This document shows positions 43,465-51,420 of a stretch of 64,000 bases of DNA, piece after piece. A program made the translations under genes and the position numbers. Numbering within the stretch: position 1 is the stretch's first letter; each line of letters opens with the position of its first letter. The notes beneath the pieces were generated by a model. That model did not search any database and was not told where the DNA came from. It saw only the letters and a list, made by a program, of their open reading frames with translations. Source of the stretch: Chloroflexota bacterium (lineage in GTDB: Bacteria > Chloroflexota > UBA11872); the NCBI GenBank assembly GCA_026706485.1, contig JAPOYR010000012.1, forward strand, positions 62,001 to 126,000, written 5' to 3'.

Positions 43465-44616
43465 TCAGATTTCGGCCGGCGCGCCGTCCGAGTAGCGCAA
43501 CAGGTCGGGCGGCGCGGCCGGACCCGCGGACTCCAGCGCCCGGGCCGCGGCCTCGTCGAGCGCGATGCCCAGACCCGGCGACGTGGGCGGCAAGGCGTAG
43601 CCGTCCTTGATTTTCAGGTCGCTCTCGAACAGCGCCTCGACCTCCGGCGCGAAGGGCCAGATCACCTCCTGGATCGCCGCGTTGTGCAGCGCGAAATCCA
43701 GGTGCAGGCTCGCCATGGTGTTGACCGGGCTCTGGGGATTGTGCGGCGCCAGCTTGATCAGGTGCGCGTCGGCGGCCACGCCCATCTTCCAGACCTCGGT
43801 CAGCCCGCCCGCGTGAGCGATGTCCGGCTGCAGGTAGTCCACCAGCTCCTCGTCGATCACGGGCTGGGCGTCCCAGCGGTGCAGCAGCCGCTCGCCGGTG
43901 GCCAGCGGGACCCTCACCGTCCGCCGGATGCGTCGCAGCGGCGCCACGGCTTCGGGCCGGGTCGGCTCCTCCAGGAAGTAGGGATCGAACGGCTCGAGCC
44001 GCCGCGCCAGGTCGACGAACTCGTCGGGCCGCAGCCGCCCATGCGTCTCGATGAGTAAGTGAAACGCCTCGCCCACGAACTCGCGCGCGGCTTCGACGAT
44101 TCGCTCCGCCCGGCGCAGGGCGGCGGGTACGTCCATGCCCCGCTCCTGCTCGTCGGCAGCCATCAGCGGCAGGAACTTGGCGGCGGTCCATCCCGCGTCG
44201 ACCAGTGGACCGAAGGCGTCGGGGACCTCCTCGGGCGTGTTGGCGTGGCAGTGCGTATAGAGCGCCACGCGATCCCGCACCGGCCCTCCGAGCAGCCGGT
44301 GGATCGGCAGCCCCAGCGCCTGCCCGGCAATGTCCCACAGAGCCACGTCGATGCCGGCCAGCGCGCCCATCTGCACCGCGCCGCTGCGGCGTCGGTCGCT
44401 TAGAAACACTCGATGCCAGAGGTATTCGCGCCGCAGCGGGTCCTCGCCGACCACCAGCTCCGCAAAGTCCCGCAGCGCCTCGCGCACCGACCGCTCACGC
44501 CCCATCAGCGTCGCCTCGCCCAGACCGGTCAGCCCCGCATCCGTCCGCACCAGCACATACACATAGCTGCGCCCCGCCTGCGGAACGATGACGCTATCGA
44601 CAGCCGTAATGCGCAT
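43465..44616 (-). CDS. Mandelate racemase/muconate lactonizing (enolase superfamily) enzyme
   Basis: This 383-aa protein has an N-terminal capping domain (1-125) and a barrel domain with A-A-K-F-L-P-L-M, metal-ligand strands I-E-T-H-G-R, F-L-E-E-P and T-G-E-R-L, and L-A-P-H-N-P-Q-S-P with a catalytic-type His. The last feature resembles the galactonate/mannonate dehydratase subgroup of sugar-acid dehydratases. The exact substrate is unknown. The start at ATG 44616 (M-R-I-T-A-V-D) is typical. It leads the operon with RibD_C and DUF362, which suggests an unassigned catabolic route. Confidence 0.9.
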   Translation of the reverse strand: MRITAVDSVIVPQAGRSYVYVLVRTDAGLTGLGEATLMGRERSVREALRDFAELVVGEDPLRREYLWHRVFLSDRRRSGAVQMGALAGIDVALWDIAGQALGLPIHRLLGGPVRDRVALYTHCHANTPEEVPDAFGPLVDAGWTAAKFLPLMAADEQERGMDVPAALRRAERIVEAAREFVGEAFHLLIETHGRLRPDEFVDLARRLEPFDPYFLEEPTRPEAVAPLRRIRRTVRVPLATGERLLHRWDAQPVIDEELVDYLQPDIAHAGGLTEVWKMGVAADAHLIKLAPHNPQSPVNTMASLHLDFALHNAAIQEVIWPFAPEVEALFESDLKIKDGYALPPTSPGLGIALDEAAARALESAGPAAPPDLLRYSDGAPAEI

Positions 44617-44670
44617 GGTCACGAGGCGGCGCGGTCGAGTAGCAGGCAATCGCTCAACCGAGTCCCTCCA

Positions 44671-45057
44671 TCACACAGCTTGGATGGAGATGGGATATTG
44701 GCCCAGTCTCTTGTCCATGGTCAGCAGCGTGATGTTCTCCACTTGGGCTTGCGCCATGAGGATCCGGTCGAAGGGGTCGTTGTGAATGAGTGGCAGGAGG
44801 CCGACCGCCAGCGCGTGTTCCGAGCGAATTGCAAGCTCGCTGTAGCCGTGTCGCCGCAGACCGTCGCGCAAGAGCCGCGGGTCCACACGAAGGCCGCTCC
44901 TACCGAGCGCGCGCTTGATGACGACCTCCCAGATGCTTGCCGTGCTGAACATCAACTCGGCGGCGGGATCGTCGAGGAGCTTCCGAGATTCCGGCGTCAA
45001 CCGCGTCGGATCGCCCGCCGCCCACAGCAACACATGGGTATCTAGCAAGTACGTCAC
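44671..45057 (-). CDS. PIN-domain toxin (VapC type)
   Basis: This 128-aa PIN ribonuclease has the acidic quartet: L-L-D-T-H at 4-8, W-E-V-V, N-D-P-F-D-R and T-M-D-K-R. VapC toxins cleave RNA when not bound by an antitoxin. Its start overlaps the stop of the upstream gene by four bases (ATGA). That partner carries an antitoxin-like tail but is far larger than usual. Confidence 0.9.
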   Translation of the reverse strand: MTYLLDTHVLLWAAGDPTRLTPESRKLLDDPAAELMFSTASIWEVVIKRALGRSGLRVDPRLLRDGLRRHGYSELAIRSEHALAVGLLPLIHNDPFDRILMAQAQVENITLLTMDKRLGQYPISIQAV

Positions 45058-45917
45058 GCCACCGTCCCGAACATCTGCTCGATCTCGGGGCCGCCCATGC
45101 TGTCGAAGTCGTCGGGGACGTCGATTTGTCCGGCCATGAAACCCAGCCGGGCTGGCGCTGTTTCGTTCGGAACTTCAAGGCCAAACTCACGGCGCAGACG
45201 GTCATACACCTCTTGCGCCTCGGCACAGCCCCGCGCCACAGCCTCCTCCAACTGCTTCAAGTCCGCCCCGCCGTAGAGGAGGTCCACCGTATCGGCAATG
45301 AAATCCTCCACAAGAGGATCGCCGATGTCCTGCTGCACGGCCCACCGCCAAAACTTCGCCATGCGCTCATCGGCAGGGTGGGGATAGTCTTCTGGTTGCA
45401 TGCCCGCAACCGCCCACGGCCTGCCCAAGCGGAAGAAGGGATTGATCGAATCCTTGTAGGGCCACATTTGCAGCCCCGCCATGAGGGCCGCGCAAATGAA
45501 CGCCCCGTTGGACGTATAGCGGTTAGTCGGCGGCATCCCTTCATCTCCCTCACGACGCCTCCCACGCGCCCGAAAATACGACTCGACTTGGTGCTTGAGC
45601 CCGTAGCTCGAACGTTTCTGCGGGGCCGGTCCATCGAAATGACGCGCCCAGCCGCACCCCCGCAGTCGATAGCTCAGCGACACCCGCGCCTCGGCAAAGT
45701 ACTCGAGCGTGTGGCGAATTCCCCCCTCGCAATCCCCGCCTGTCCGCAACTCATCCCGCGCGGCGTCCAATTCAATGGGGGTGTACTTCGAGAGTCCCAA
45801 GCCGTTCGCGTTGAGCAAGGGGTGCTCGTCGAGCACGCGCTCGCGTTCCGAATCGAAGAACCTTGGGTCCGAAAGCAGCCTGGCCGCCCGCAACCAGAGT
45901 CGCTGGCTCTTGGTCAT
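45054..45917 (-). CDS. Large hypothetical protein with antitoxin-like C-terminal tail
   Basis: This 287-aa protein ends in A-R-L-G-F-M-A-G-Q-I-D-V-P-D-D-F-D followed by E-I-E-Q-M-F. This is the toxin-binding tail normally found at the end of small Phd/VapB antitoxins that pair with PIN toxins. The PIN toxin gene follows with an ATGA overlap. The first 250 residues are not a Phd or AbrB domain. They are helical, rich in Trp and Arg, with M-P-P-T-N-R-Y-T-S-N-G-A-F-I-C-A-A-L, and I do not recognise them. A TATAAT-like box lies on the minus strand at 45957-45952. Function is inferred from the tail and position. Confidence 0.75.
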   Translation of the reverse strand: MTKSQRLWLRAARLLSDPRFFDSERERVLDEHPLLNANGLGLSKYTPIELDAARDELRTGGDCEGGIRHTLEYFAEARVSLSYRLRGCGWARHFDGPAPQKRSSYGLKHQVESYFRARGRRREGDEGMPPTNRYTSNGAFICAALMAGLQMWPYKDSINPFFRLGRPWAVAGMQPEDYPHPADERMAKFWRWAVQQDIGDPLVEDFIADTVDLLYGGADLKQLEEAVARGCAEAQEVYDRLRREFGLEVPNETAPARLGFMAGQIDVPDDFDSMGGPEIEQMFGTVA

Positions 45918-46035
45918 GACAACCCCTAGGTGTTTGCGGAAATCCCGTGGGATTATACTTGACAGCTAGCCTTTAACGCGATCTCCCAGCGGTTTATCGG
46001 GCAAGGCCGGTGTCGCCGGCCGCGAGAACGTCGGC

Positions 46036-46311
46036 CTACCGCTTCTCGGTCAGCCGTCCGGACAGGTACTTGTGGATCACGCTGGACAGCAGCGTCTGGT
46101 AGGGAATCCCTTCTTCCCTGGCCCGCGCGTGCGCGAGGTTGAAGTCGCGCTCGGTGACTCGCAGGTTCACGCGCTTGGTCTTGTTGAACGTTTGGCGCGC
46201 CGCCTGACGCGCCGCGTGGATTTCGTCCTGAAGGTGAGGAACGGAGCGCAACTCGCCCCGCTCGAACTGATCGAGGATGTCCCGCTCTTCGGGGCTCAGC
46301 GCGTCGGTCAC
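46036..46311 (-). CDS. Ribbon-helix-helix/CopG-type antitoxin
   Basis: This 91-aa protein has an acidic N-terminus and a basic C-terminal half with R-V-N-L-R-V-T-E-R-D-F and L-L-S-S-V-I-H-K-Y, the strand-helix-helix pattern of CopG-like antitoxins that partner BrnT toxins. Its start overlaps the toxin stop by four bases. As in brnTA loci, the toxin gene precedes the antitoxin gene. Confidence 0.82.
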   Translation of the reverse strand: MTDALSPEERDILDQFERGELRSVPHLQDEIHAARQAARQTFNKTKRVNLRVTERDFNLAHARAREEGIPYQTLLSSVIHKYLSGRLTEKR

Positions 46312-46595
46312 GATGGCCGCCTCCTCCGATAGTCTCGCGTAGCCTTTCGGCTGGGAATGATCGTCTTCAGAAAGCGAGTGCCGTCGTCCTGCAGCACATG
46401 CGGCACGAGGTAGACGTAGGCGTCGATGTCCACGACGTAGATCATCTGCCCCGGGTAGCGATCCTGGTTCGGGTGCTCCAGCACGTCCATCAAGTCCCCT
46501 TGCTCAATGGCGGCGACGACACTCTCGAATGAGACTCCCCGCTGCTCAATGAGCTGTCGATTCTTCTCCGTGCTCCAGTCGAAGCCGGCGCTCAT
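46308..46595 (-). CDS. BrnT-like toxin
   Basis: This 95-aa protein resembles BrnT-family ribonuclease toxins in size and pattern: F-D-W-S-T-E-K-N near the start, R-G-V-S-F-E-S-V, a central beta-sheet with a Tyr- and Val-rich strand, and T-I-I-P-S-R-K. The ATG at 46595 is chosen. A GTG nine codons earlier is possible. It precedes the CopG-type gene with a four-base overlap, typical toxin-first order. Confidence 0.82.
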   Translation of the reverse strand: MSAGFDWSTEKNRQLIEQRGVSFESVVAAIEQGDLMDVLEHPNQDRYPGQMIYVVDIDAYVYLVPHVLQDDGTRFLKTIIPSRKATRDYRRRRPS

Positions 46596-46697
46596 GCTCC
46601 AATCATTGCACGATGTGTGCACTTTGGCAACACCAGGGCTGGCTCAGCCATTGACTCCCCCGCTGCGAAACCAGAGCGCCGCAGGTCGCGCTGACGG

Positions 46698-46724
46698 ATA
46701 TTTTCATTCTATTAGAAAAAATAT
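46698..46724. promoter_or_regulatory. AT-rich inverted repeat upstream of the MFS gene
   Basis: ATATTTT (46698-46704) and AAAATAT (46718-46724) form an inverted repeat in the only strongly AT-rich stretch of this area, about 45 bases before the transporter start. It may be the promoter/operator of the exporter. No regulator gene is adjacent, so the call is weak. Confidence 0.3.
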
Positions 46725-46766
46725 TAGGTTACTCAATACTGCCCGTTCCCCTATGCTGAATAGCCC

Positions 46767-48380
46767 GTGAGCGACCCGCAACCAGCCCCTCCCAAGGCCC
46801 CGTCGGAACGTCGCCAGCGCGTGCTGGTGCTGGTGGCGGTCGTGGTCGGCACGATGTTCTCCGCGCTCGATCAGCTCATCGTCATCACGGCCATCCCGCG
46901 CGTGGTGGCCGACCTGGGCGGCCTGGCGGATTTTGCCTGGGTCTTCACGGCCTACACCCTGGTCTCGACGGTCAGCCTCCCGGTGTGGGGCAAGCTGTCG
47001 GACACCCACGGTCGGCGGCGGCTCTGGCTGACTGGCCTGGGGCTGTTCATGGCCGGCTCGGCCATCGCCGGCGCGAGCCAGGAAATGATCCAACTGATCG
47101 TTTCGCGCGGCCTGCAAGGCCTCGGGGCCGGCGCCCTGATGGCGCTGGGTCCGGCGCTGATCGGGGATCTCTTTCCGCCCTCCGAGCGGCCCAAGTGGCA
47201 GGGCGCCCTGATGGCGCTGTTCGGGGTGGTGGTGATCGCCGGACCCACGATCGGCGGCTGGATCACCGACACGCTGACCTGGCGCTGGGTCTTCTATGTG
47301 AACCTGCCGTTCGGCGGCCTCGCGGTGCTGGCCGCGTGGTTCGGGCTGCCGTCCGTGCGGCGAAGCGGGCGACGGTCGATCGACGTCGCCGGCGCGCTGG
47401 CGCTCGTCGGGGCCGTGGTTCCGCTGCTGCTCGCGTTTTCCTGGGCCGGTGGTCGCTACCCGTGGCTGTCGACGCCCATCGTCGGCTTGCTGCTGGGCGC
47501 CGCCGCCATGCTGGGCCTGCTGGTGGTCCTGGAGCGCCGGGCCCGCGACCCCATGATCAACCTGGGGTTTCTGACCAATCGCGTCTACGTGGTCGCCATC
47601 CTCACCACCTTCTTGGGCAGCGCCGGGATGATCGGCGCGGTGCTCTACATCCCGCTCTTCGCCCAGGCCGTTATCGGGACCAGCGCGACCGGCTCCGGGG
47701 CGGTGCTGGTGCCCATGCTGCTCGGCTTCATCGTCAGCGCGATCGCGTCGGGGCAGATCGTGTCTCGCACGGGTCGCTACAAGGCGCTGATCCTGGTGCT
47801 CTTCGCCGTCGGCATCGTGGGCGGGGTGCTGCTCGCGCGCATGGAGGCGTCCACCACCGAGCTCGAGCTCGTGCGCAACATGGTGGTCATGGGTCTGGGC
47901 ATCGGCGGTCCATTCTCCGTGCTGGTCGTGGTGGCGCAGAACGCCTTTCCCGACCGCAACCTGGGCGAGGTGACGGCCGGATCGCGCTTTTTCCGGTCGA
48001 TGGGTTCCACGATCGGCGCGCAGCTCATGGGGTCGCTGCTGAGCCTGTGGTTCGCCGCCAACCTGCGAGAGCGGCTGCCGGACCAGGTGCGCGAGGCGCT
48101 GGGCCCGGAGCGCCTGGCCGAGGTCAGCAATCCGGAGGCGCTGTTCGTGCCCGAAGCCACGGCATCGCTGCGGGAGTCGCTCGGAGCGGCGGCGCCCGCC
48201 GTGACCGACCTGCTGATGGAGGCTCTGCGCCTGGGTCTGGCCGATGCATTGCGCGGACTGTTCGTGGTCACGGCCAGCCTCATGCTCGTCGGCTTTGCCA
48301 TCGCGATCTTCTTGCCGGAGATCCCGTTGCGCACGACGCGCGACGCCGATCTCCCCGCGGACACCGCCGACGCCGCTTGA
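46767..48380 (+). CDS. MFS multidrug exporter (DHA2/EmrB-type)
   Basis: This 537-aa protein has about 14 predicted helices and the motifs of the DHA2 family: L-D-Q-L-I-V-I-T-A-I-P in helix 1, G-K-L-S-D-T-H-G-R-R-R-L in loop 2-3 and G-P-T-I-G-G-W-I in motif C, a proton/drug antiporter hallmark. It starts with GTG. Exported compounds cannot be named. It lies between toxin-antitoxin modules and apparently stands alone. Confidence 0.9.
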   Translation: MSDPQPAPPKAPSERRQRVLVLVAVVVGTMFSALDQLIVITAIPRVVADLGGLADFAWVFTAYTLVSTVSLPVWGKLSDTHGRRRLWLTGLGLFMAGSAIAGASQEMIQLIVSRGLQGLGAGALMALGPALIGDLFPPSERPKWQGALMALFGVVVIAGPTIGGWITDTLTWRWVFYVNLPFGGLAVLAAWFGLPSVRRSGRRSIDVAGALALVGAVVPLLLAFSWAGGRYPWLSTPIVGLLLGAAAMLGLLVVLERRARDPMINLGFLTNRVYVVAILTTFLGSAGMIGAVLYIPLFAQAVIGTSATGSGAVLVPMLLGFIVSAIASGQIVSRTGRYKALILVLFAVGIVGGVLLARMEASTTELELVRNMVVMGLGIGGPFSVLVVVAQNAFPDRNLGEVTAGSRFFRSMGSTIGAQLMGSLLSLWFAANLRERLPDQVREALGPERLAEVSNPEALFVPEATASLRESLGAAAPAVTDLLMEALRLGLADALRGLFVVTASLMLVGFAIAIFLPEIPLRTTRDADLPADTADAA

Positions 48381-48445
48381 GCGGCTCGCGACCGATAGCC
48401 GCCAAGATCGGACCGCCGGTTCTCTCGCGCGAGTCTCCCGCCGTT

Positions 48446-48471
48446 GTAGGGGCGACCCTCGTGGTCGCCCG
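48446..48471. repeat. GTAGGGGCGACC...GGTCGCCC dispersed repeat
   Basis: GGGCGACC pairs with GGTCGCCC around a short loop. It is related in layout to the elements at 21607, 29413 and 57858. It sits between the convergent MFS and PIN genes and could help end transcription. Confidence 0.55.
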
Positions 48472-48502
48472 TTCTACTAACGCTGCGATTCCCACGGCCG
48501 GC

Positions 48503-48904
48503 TCAGACGGTCTTCCCGGCAAGCTTCGCCCCGGCGGCGGCGAGGGCCTGGTCGAAGGTCATGATCTCTCGCACGCCACGCCGCCTGCAGCTCGCAAGAT
48601 GGCAAAGGTCTCTGGCGCTCAGGGCGGGCAGCCGGTCATGGAGCTGGCGGGCGAGGATGATGTCCGCCTCTTCCAAGGGCCACACCTCAATGCCGGCCTT
48701 TTCCATGAGTTCCAACGCTGAGTCCAAGGTGTGCGGTCGTTTCATCCGCAGATAGACATGCATCAGCTCTTGGACGACCTCGGCCGAAGTAGATAGCCGC
48801 TTGCGGTTGCGCAGCGACTCGTCAAAGAACTGCTGGGCGGGAGATTGCAGCGGATGCGGCTTCCCGACCGCATATATGAAGACGCTGGTGTCGACGAAGA
48901 TCAC
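48503..48904 (-). CDS. PIN-domain toxin (VapC type), second
   Basis: This 133-aa PIN protein starts V-I-F-V-D-T-S-V-F at GTG 48904, overlapping the antitoxin stop (GTGA). S-A-E-V-V-Q-E-L, S-A-R-D-L-C-H-L-A and I-M-T-F-D supply the other acidic residues. The overlap and PIN pattern justify this start over a longer upstream frame. It is a predicted ribonuclease neutralised by the upstream ribbon-helix-helix protein. Confidence 0.9.
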   Translation of the reverse strand: MIFVDTSVFIYAVGKPHPLQSPAQQFFDESLRNRKRLSTSAEVVQELMHVYLRMKRPHTLDSALELMEKAGIEVWPLEEADIILARQLHDRLPALSARDLCHLASCRRRGVREIMTFDQALAAAGAKLAGKTV

Positions 48905-49176
48905 ACGCTGGGCAAGCCGTCGGTCTTCGATTCGTGGAGTGTCTGGAGGTGCTCGTGCCAATCCGGTTCCACGCCGGGCCCTTCACGCGCCGCGCAGGTG
49001 TCGAAGAACCGCCGCAGGTCCTCCGACGACGCGAACCGGTCCGTGCGTTGCCGCGCCTCGAGCCGCTCACGCGCGGCGGCCCTGAGCCACGCGCTGAAGG
49101 TCAAGCCCTCCCGGCGGGCCTGGCGGACGAAGCGTTCGCGGTCCTCGTCCGGAATGATGAGCTGAACCCTCGCCAC
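48901..49176 (-). CDS. Ribbon-helix-helix antitoxin
   Basis: This 91-aa protein begins V-Q-L-I-I-P-D-E-D-R-E-R-F-V-R-Q-A-R-R-E-G-L-T-F-S-A-W-L-R, a CopG/RHH fold. A charged region and a C-terminal segment with W-H-E-H-L-Q-T-L-H-E-S-K that probably wraps the toxin follow. It is the first gene of the pair. Confidence 0.87.
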   Translation of the reverse strand: MARVQLIIPDEDRERFVRQARREGLTFSAWLRAAARERLEARQRTDRFASSEDLRRFFDTCAAREGPGVEPDWHEHLQTLHESKTDGLPSV

Positions 49177-49319
49177 GGCGACAGCCCTTGTCTCCGCGCA
49201 ACATGTGTATTGACCCTACACATCGAGGCGAACGGCGTCAACGTCCGTCGTGAACTCGTCGGGCGCCCACACCCGGGCTTGCTCGGACGCGACGTAGCCC
49301 TCGCAGGCCCGGGTCAGTC

Positions 49320-49601
49320 CTAGCCCCGCCCTGTCACCGCCACCAGCAGGATCGCCAGGGCGAAGGCCGCGAGCCCGATCGCCGTGGCCGCCGCCGTGCC
49401 GACGATGAGGGGCCGCAGCGAGCCGCGAGACTCCGACCCGACGCGCAGCCCCAGGTATCCGGCCAGCGCTACCACGACCGCAATCGTGGCCGCGCCGGCG
49501 GCGCGCTGGTTGTCGATGAGGAAGTAGACCGCCGCCACCACGGCCGCGAATGCCGCCGCGCAGACCACCGCAACGCGCACCCGGCGCGCTTGGAACCGCA
49601 T
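49320..49601 (-). CDS. Small hypothetical membrane protein
   Basis: This 93-aa protein has three hydrophobic helices (about 9-28, 34-52 and 66-88) and a basic N-terminus (M-R-F-Q-A-R-R). No family is recognised. ATG 49601 fits; a longer frame upstream would overlap the divergent ThDP gene. It lies 143 bases after the antitoxin start region on the same strand. Confidence 0.7.
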   Translation of the reverse strand: MRFQARRVRVAVVCAAAFAAVVAAVYFLIDNQRAAGAATIAVVVALAGYLGLRVGSESRGSLRPLIVGTAAATAIGLAAFALAILLVAVTGRG

Positions 49602-49689
49602 CGGCGCAGCATAAGCGACCGCCGGCCGGTTGCCGGATGGCCGCGTACGTGCCAACGTTCCACCAGTTGACCTGCCGGGGGACGCTGCC

Positions 49690-51345
49690 GTGACCGGAGC
49701 TGACGCGCTCGTCGCCATCCTCAAAGCCGAAGGTATCCAGCAGGCGTTCTGCTACCCCACGACGCCCATTCTCGAAGCGCTGGCCCGCGGAGGCGTCCGC
49801 ACGCTGCTGGCACGCCAGGAGCGCGTCGCCGGCAACATGGCCGACGGCGTGGCGCGCTCCACCAACGGACGCCAGCTGGGCGTCTTCACCGTGCAGCAAT
49901 CCGCCGGCTCCGAAAACGCCTTCGCGCCGATTGCCCAATCGTTTACCGACGCATCGCCGTTGCTGTTCATTCCGGGCCATCCGGGCTTGCAAAAGGCCGG
50001 CATCCCGCCGGCGTTCGACGGCCTGCCGCATTACAGCGCGGTCACCAAGCTGGCGCTGCAGCCGACGTCGGCCGAGCAGATCCCGCAGCGCGCCCGTATG
50101 GCCATCGCGGCGTTGCGCTCGGGCCGGCCGGGCCCGGTGATGTTCGAGATGCCCACCGACGTCGCCGCGCAGGAATTCAGCGGCCCCATCACGCACACGC
50201 CGGTGCAACCGGTCCGAAGCGCCGCCGATCCGGGCGCCGTCGACGAGGCCGCGGAGCGCCTGCTGCGATCCGAGTCGCCGCTGATCTGGGCCGGTCAGGG
50301 CGTGCTCTACGCCGAGGCTTCCGCCGAGCTGCAAGCCGTCGCCGAACTCCTCGGGGCACCGGTCATGACCACCTTGCAGGGCAAGAGCGCCTTCAACGAG
50401 CGCCACGAGCTCTCGGCCGGCGTGGGCGCCTACGTCGAGACCGGCATGGTCACCCACTACCTGGAGCACAGCGACACCCTGCTGGGCGTGGGCACGAGCC
50501 TGAGCCTCAGCCCGTTCACGCCCAAGATTCCCGAGGGCAAGACGATCATTCACGCCACCAACGACCCCGCGGACCTGCACAAGGTCTACCCGGCGGACGT
50601 GGCCGTTTGTGCCGATGCCAGGCTGTTTCTGGCGCAACTGGCCGAGGCCTTGCGGTCCCGCGTCGGCGCCCCGCAGCAGGAGTTGCGGCGGAGCACGGCC
50701 GCCAATCTCGCCGAGCTACGCAGCGCCTGGCGGGCGGACTTCGCCGCCGAGTTCGGCGACGACAGCGACCCTGTCAACGGCTACCGCCTATTCGGCGAGC
50801 TATGGAGCTTGCTGGACCCCGACGCGTCGATGGTCACGCACGAGTCCGGCGCCACTCGCGACATCCAATGCGTGTTCTACGAGTCGACCGTGCCGCGCAG
50901 CTATCTCGGCTGGGGGCAATCCTCGCAGCTCGGCTTTTCGCTGGGTCTGGCCATGGGCGCCAAGCTGGCCAATCCCGACAAGCTCGTCGTGAACGTGATG
51001 GGCGACGGCGGCGCCGGCATGACCGGCATGGACTGGGAAACCGCCTCGCGCGAGAACATCCCTATCCTCAGCGTCATCAAGAACGACGCCATATTCAGCG
51101 GCTACGACCGCAACATCCCCACCGCCATCGAGAAGTTCGGCGTGTCCTCGCTCTTCGGCGACTACGCGGGCGTGGCGACGGCGCTGGGATGCCACGGCGA
51201 GAAGGTGAATACGGTGGCCGAGCTGCGGCCGGCGCTCCAGCGCGCCATCCGCGCCACGCAGGAGGGCCAGCCCGCGGTGGTGGACGTATCCACTGCCGAA
51301 ACCCGGCGGCTCTCAATCCCGCCGCCCGAGCGCAAGACGACTTAG
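49690..51345 (+). CDS. Thiamine-diphosphate-dependent enzyme (acetolactate synthase-like), second copy
   Basis: This 551-aa protein has the ThDP fold with the catalytic Glu in L-L-A-R-Q-E-R-V-A-G-N-M-A-D-G-V-A-R and the PP motif G-D-G-G-A-G-M-T-G-M-D-W-E-T. It is only distantly similar to the enzyme at 39853. The D-W-E-T segment and the missing Asn of the usual GDG...NN pattern make a non-ALS activity likely. GTG 49690 is the plausible start. No partner gene adjoins. Confidence 0.85.
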   Translation: MTGADALVAILKAEGIQQAFCYPTTPILEALARGGVRTLLARQERVAGNMADGVARSTNGRQLGVFTVQQSAGSENAFAPIAQSFTDASPLLFIPGHPGLQKAGIPPAFDGLPHYSAVTKLALQPTSAEQIPQRARMAIAALRSGRPGPVMFEMPTDVAAQEFSGPITHTPVQPVRSAADPGAVDEAAERLLRSESPLIWAGQGVLYAEASAELQAVAELLGAPVMTTLQGKSAFNERHELSAGVGAYVETGMVTHYLEHSDTLLGVGTSLSLSPFTPKIPEGKTIIHATNDPADLHKVYPADVAVCADARLFLAQLAEALRSRVGAPQQELRRSTAANLAELRSAWRADFAAEFGDDSDPVNGYRLFGELWSLLDPDASMVTHESGATRDIQCVFYESTVPRSYLGWGQSSQLGFSLGLAMGAKLANPDKLVVNVMGDGGAGMTGMDWETASRENIPILSVIKNDAIFSGYDRNIPTAIEKFGVSSLFGDYAGVATALGCHGEKVNTVAELRPALQRAIRATQEGQPAVVDVSTAETRRLSIPPPERKTT

Positions 51346-51420
51346 CGCGCCGGCGTTGGAAGCCGGGACCGACTAAGCCCGGGGACCGTGGTCAGATCGA
51401 CGCCGGGGGCGCCGCGGTGC

